5,093 nt of DNA from Alphaproteobacteria bacterium. Lineage in GTDB: Bacteria > Pseudomonadota > Alphaproteobacteria > Micavibrionales > UBA1664. Below the pieces are notes generated by a model, which did no database searches, was not told the origin of the DNA, and worked only from the letters and a program-made list of their open reading frames with translations. Position 1 is the stretch's first letter. Each line of letters starts with the position of its first letter. The position numbers and the translations under genes were made by a program. Positions 5,070 through 5,093 of this stretch are shown here, piece by piece. The stretch covers positions 5,138-10,230 of the forward strand of contig NVSI01000045.1 in the NCBI GenBank assembly GCA_002401195.1, in the 5' to 3' direction.

Positions 5070-5093
5070 ATGCGATTGTTTTTGCTGGCATTT
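5070..5093 (+). CDS. Start of a further gene, truncated by the window end
   Basis: Only eight codons are present, reading MRLFLLAF. A positive second residue followed by hydrophobic residues looks like the beginning of a signal peptide or first membrane span. The ATG lies three bases after the stop of the 44-residue gene, and GGA (5060-5062) at the end of that gene is a possible ribosome site seven bases upstream. An exported penicillin-binding/D-Ala-D-Ala carboxypeptidase would suit such a neighbour, but this is only a guess from remembered gene order. The fragment is too short to identify. Confidence 0.55.

Overview
The window looks like ordinary chromosomal DNA from an alphaproteobacterium of moderate GC (mid-40s percent by eye). 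The lineage call rests on protein character: a RecG helicase core and a DUF502 membrane protein close together, as is common in that class, and a tiny single-span membrane protein of an alphaproteobacterial style. I see no phage genes, insertion sequences, CRISPR array, rRNA or tRNA. I found no clear new multi-gene defence or biosynthetic system. The unusual points are one domain-truncated helicase and several compact regulatory layouts.

Layout, left to right. Positions 1-528 (+) hold the C-terminal end of an SLC13/DASS-type anion transporter. It converges on a minus-strand pair, murI (glutamate racemase, 2104-1301) followed by a family 2 glycosyltransferase (1304-525), which overlap by four bases. 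The glycosyltransferase and transporter stop codons share the palindrome CTAG. Only 27 bp from the murI start codon, and divergent from it, lies a two-span DUF502 membrane protein (2132-2800, +). That gene converges on an unrecognised 133-residue protein (3216-2815, -). Upstream of it on the same strand is a helicase (4778-3291, -) with a complete RecG motor and TRG motif, but without the roughly 200-residue N-terminal wedge region. A 153-bp divergent region (4779-4931) then leads to a 44-residue membrane protein (4932-5066, +) and, three bases later, the start of another gene that is cut by the window end.

How the genes relate. MurI supplies D-glutamate for peptidoglycan, and the glycosyltransferase coupled to it probably acts on a cell-surface polysaccharide. 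RecG-type helicases remodel stalled replication forks and recombination intermediates, but this protein lacks the part that normally grips the branch point. The 133-residue gene appears to have its own good sigma70-type promoter, built into the hairpin that ends the recG-like gene. The gap upstream of the recG-like gene holds two inverted repeats and a near match to the CtrA cell-cycle regulator motif.
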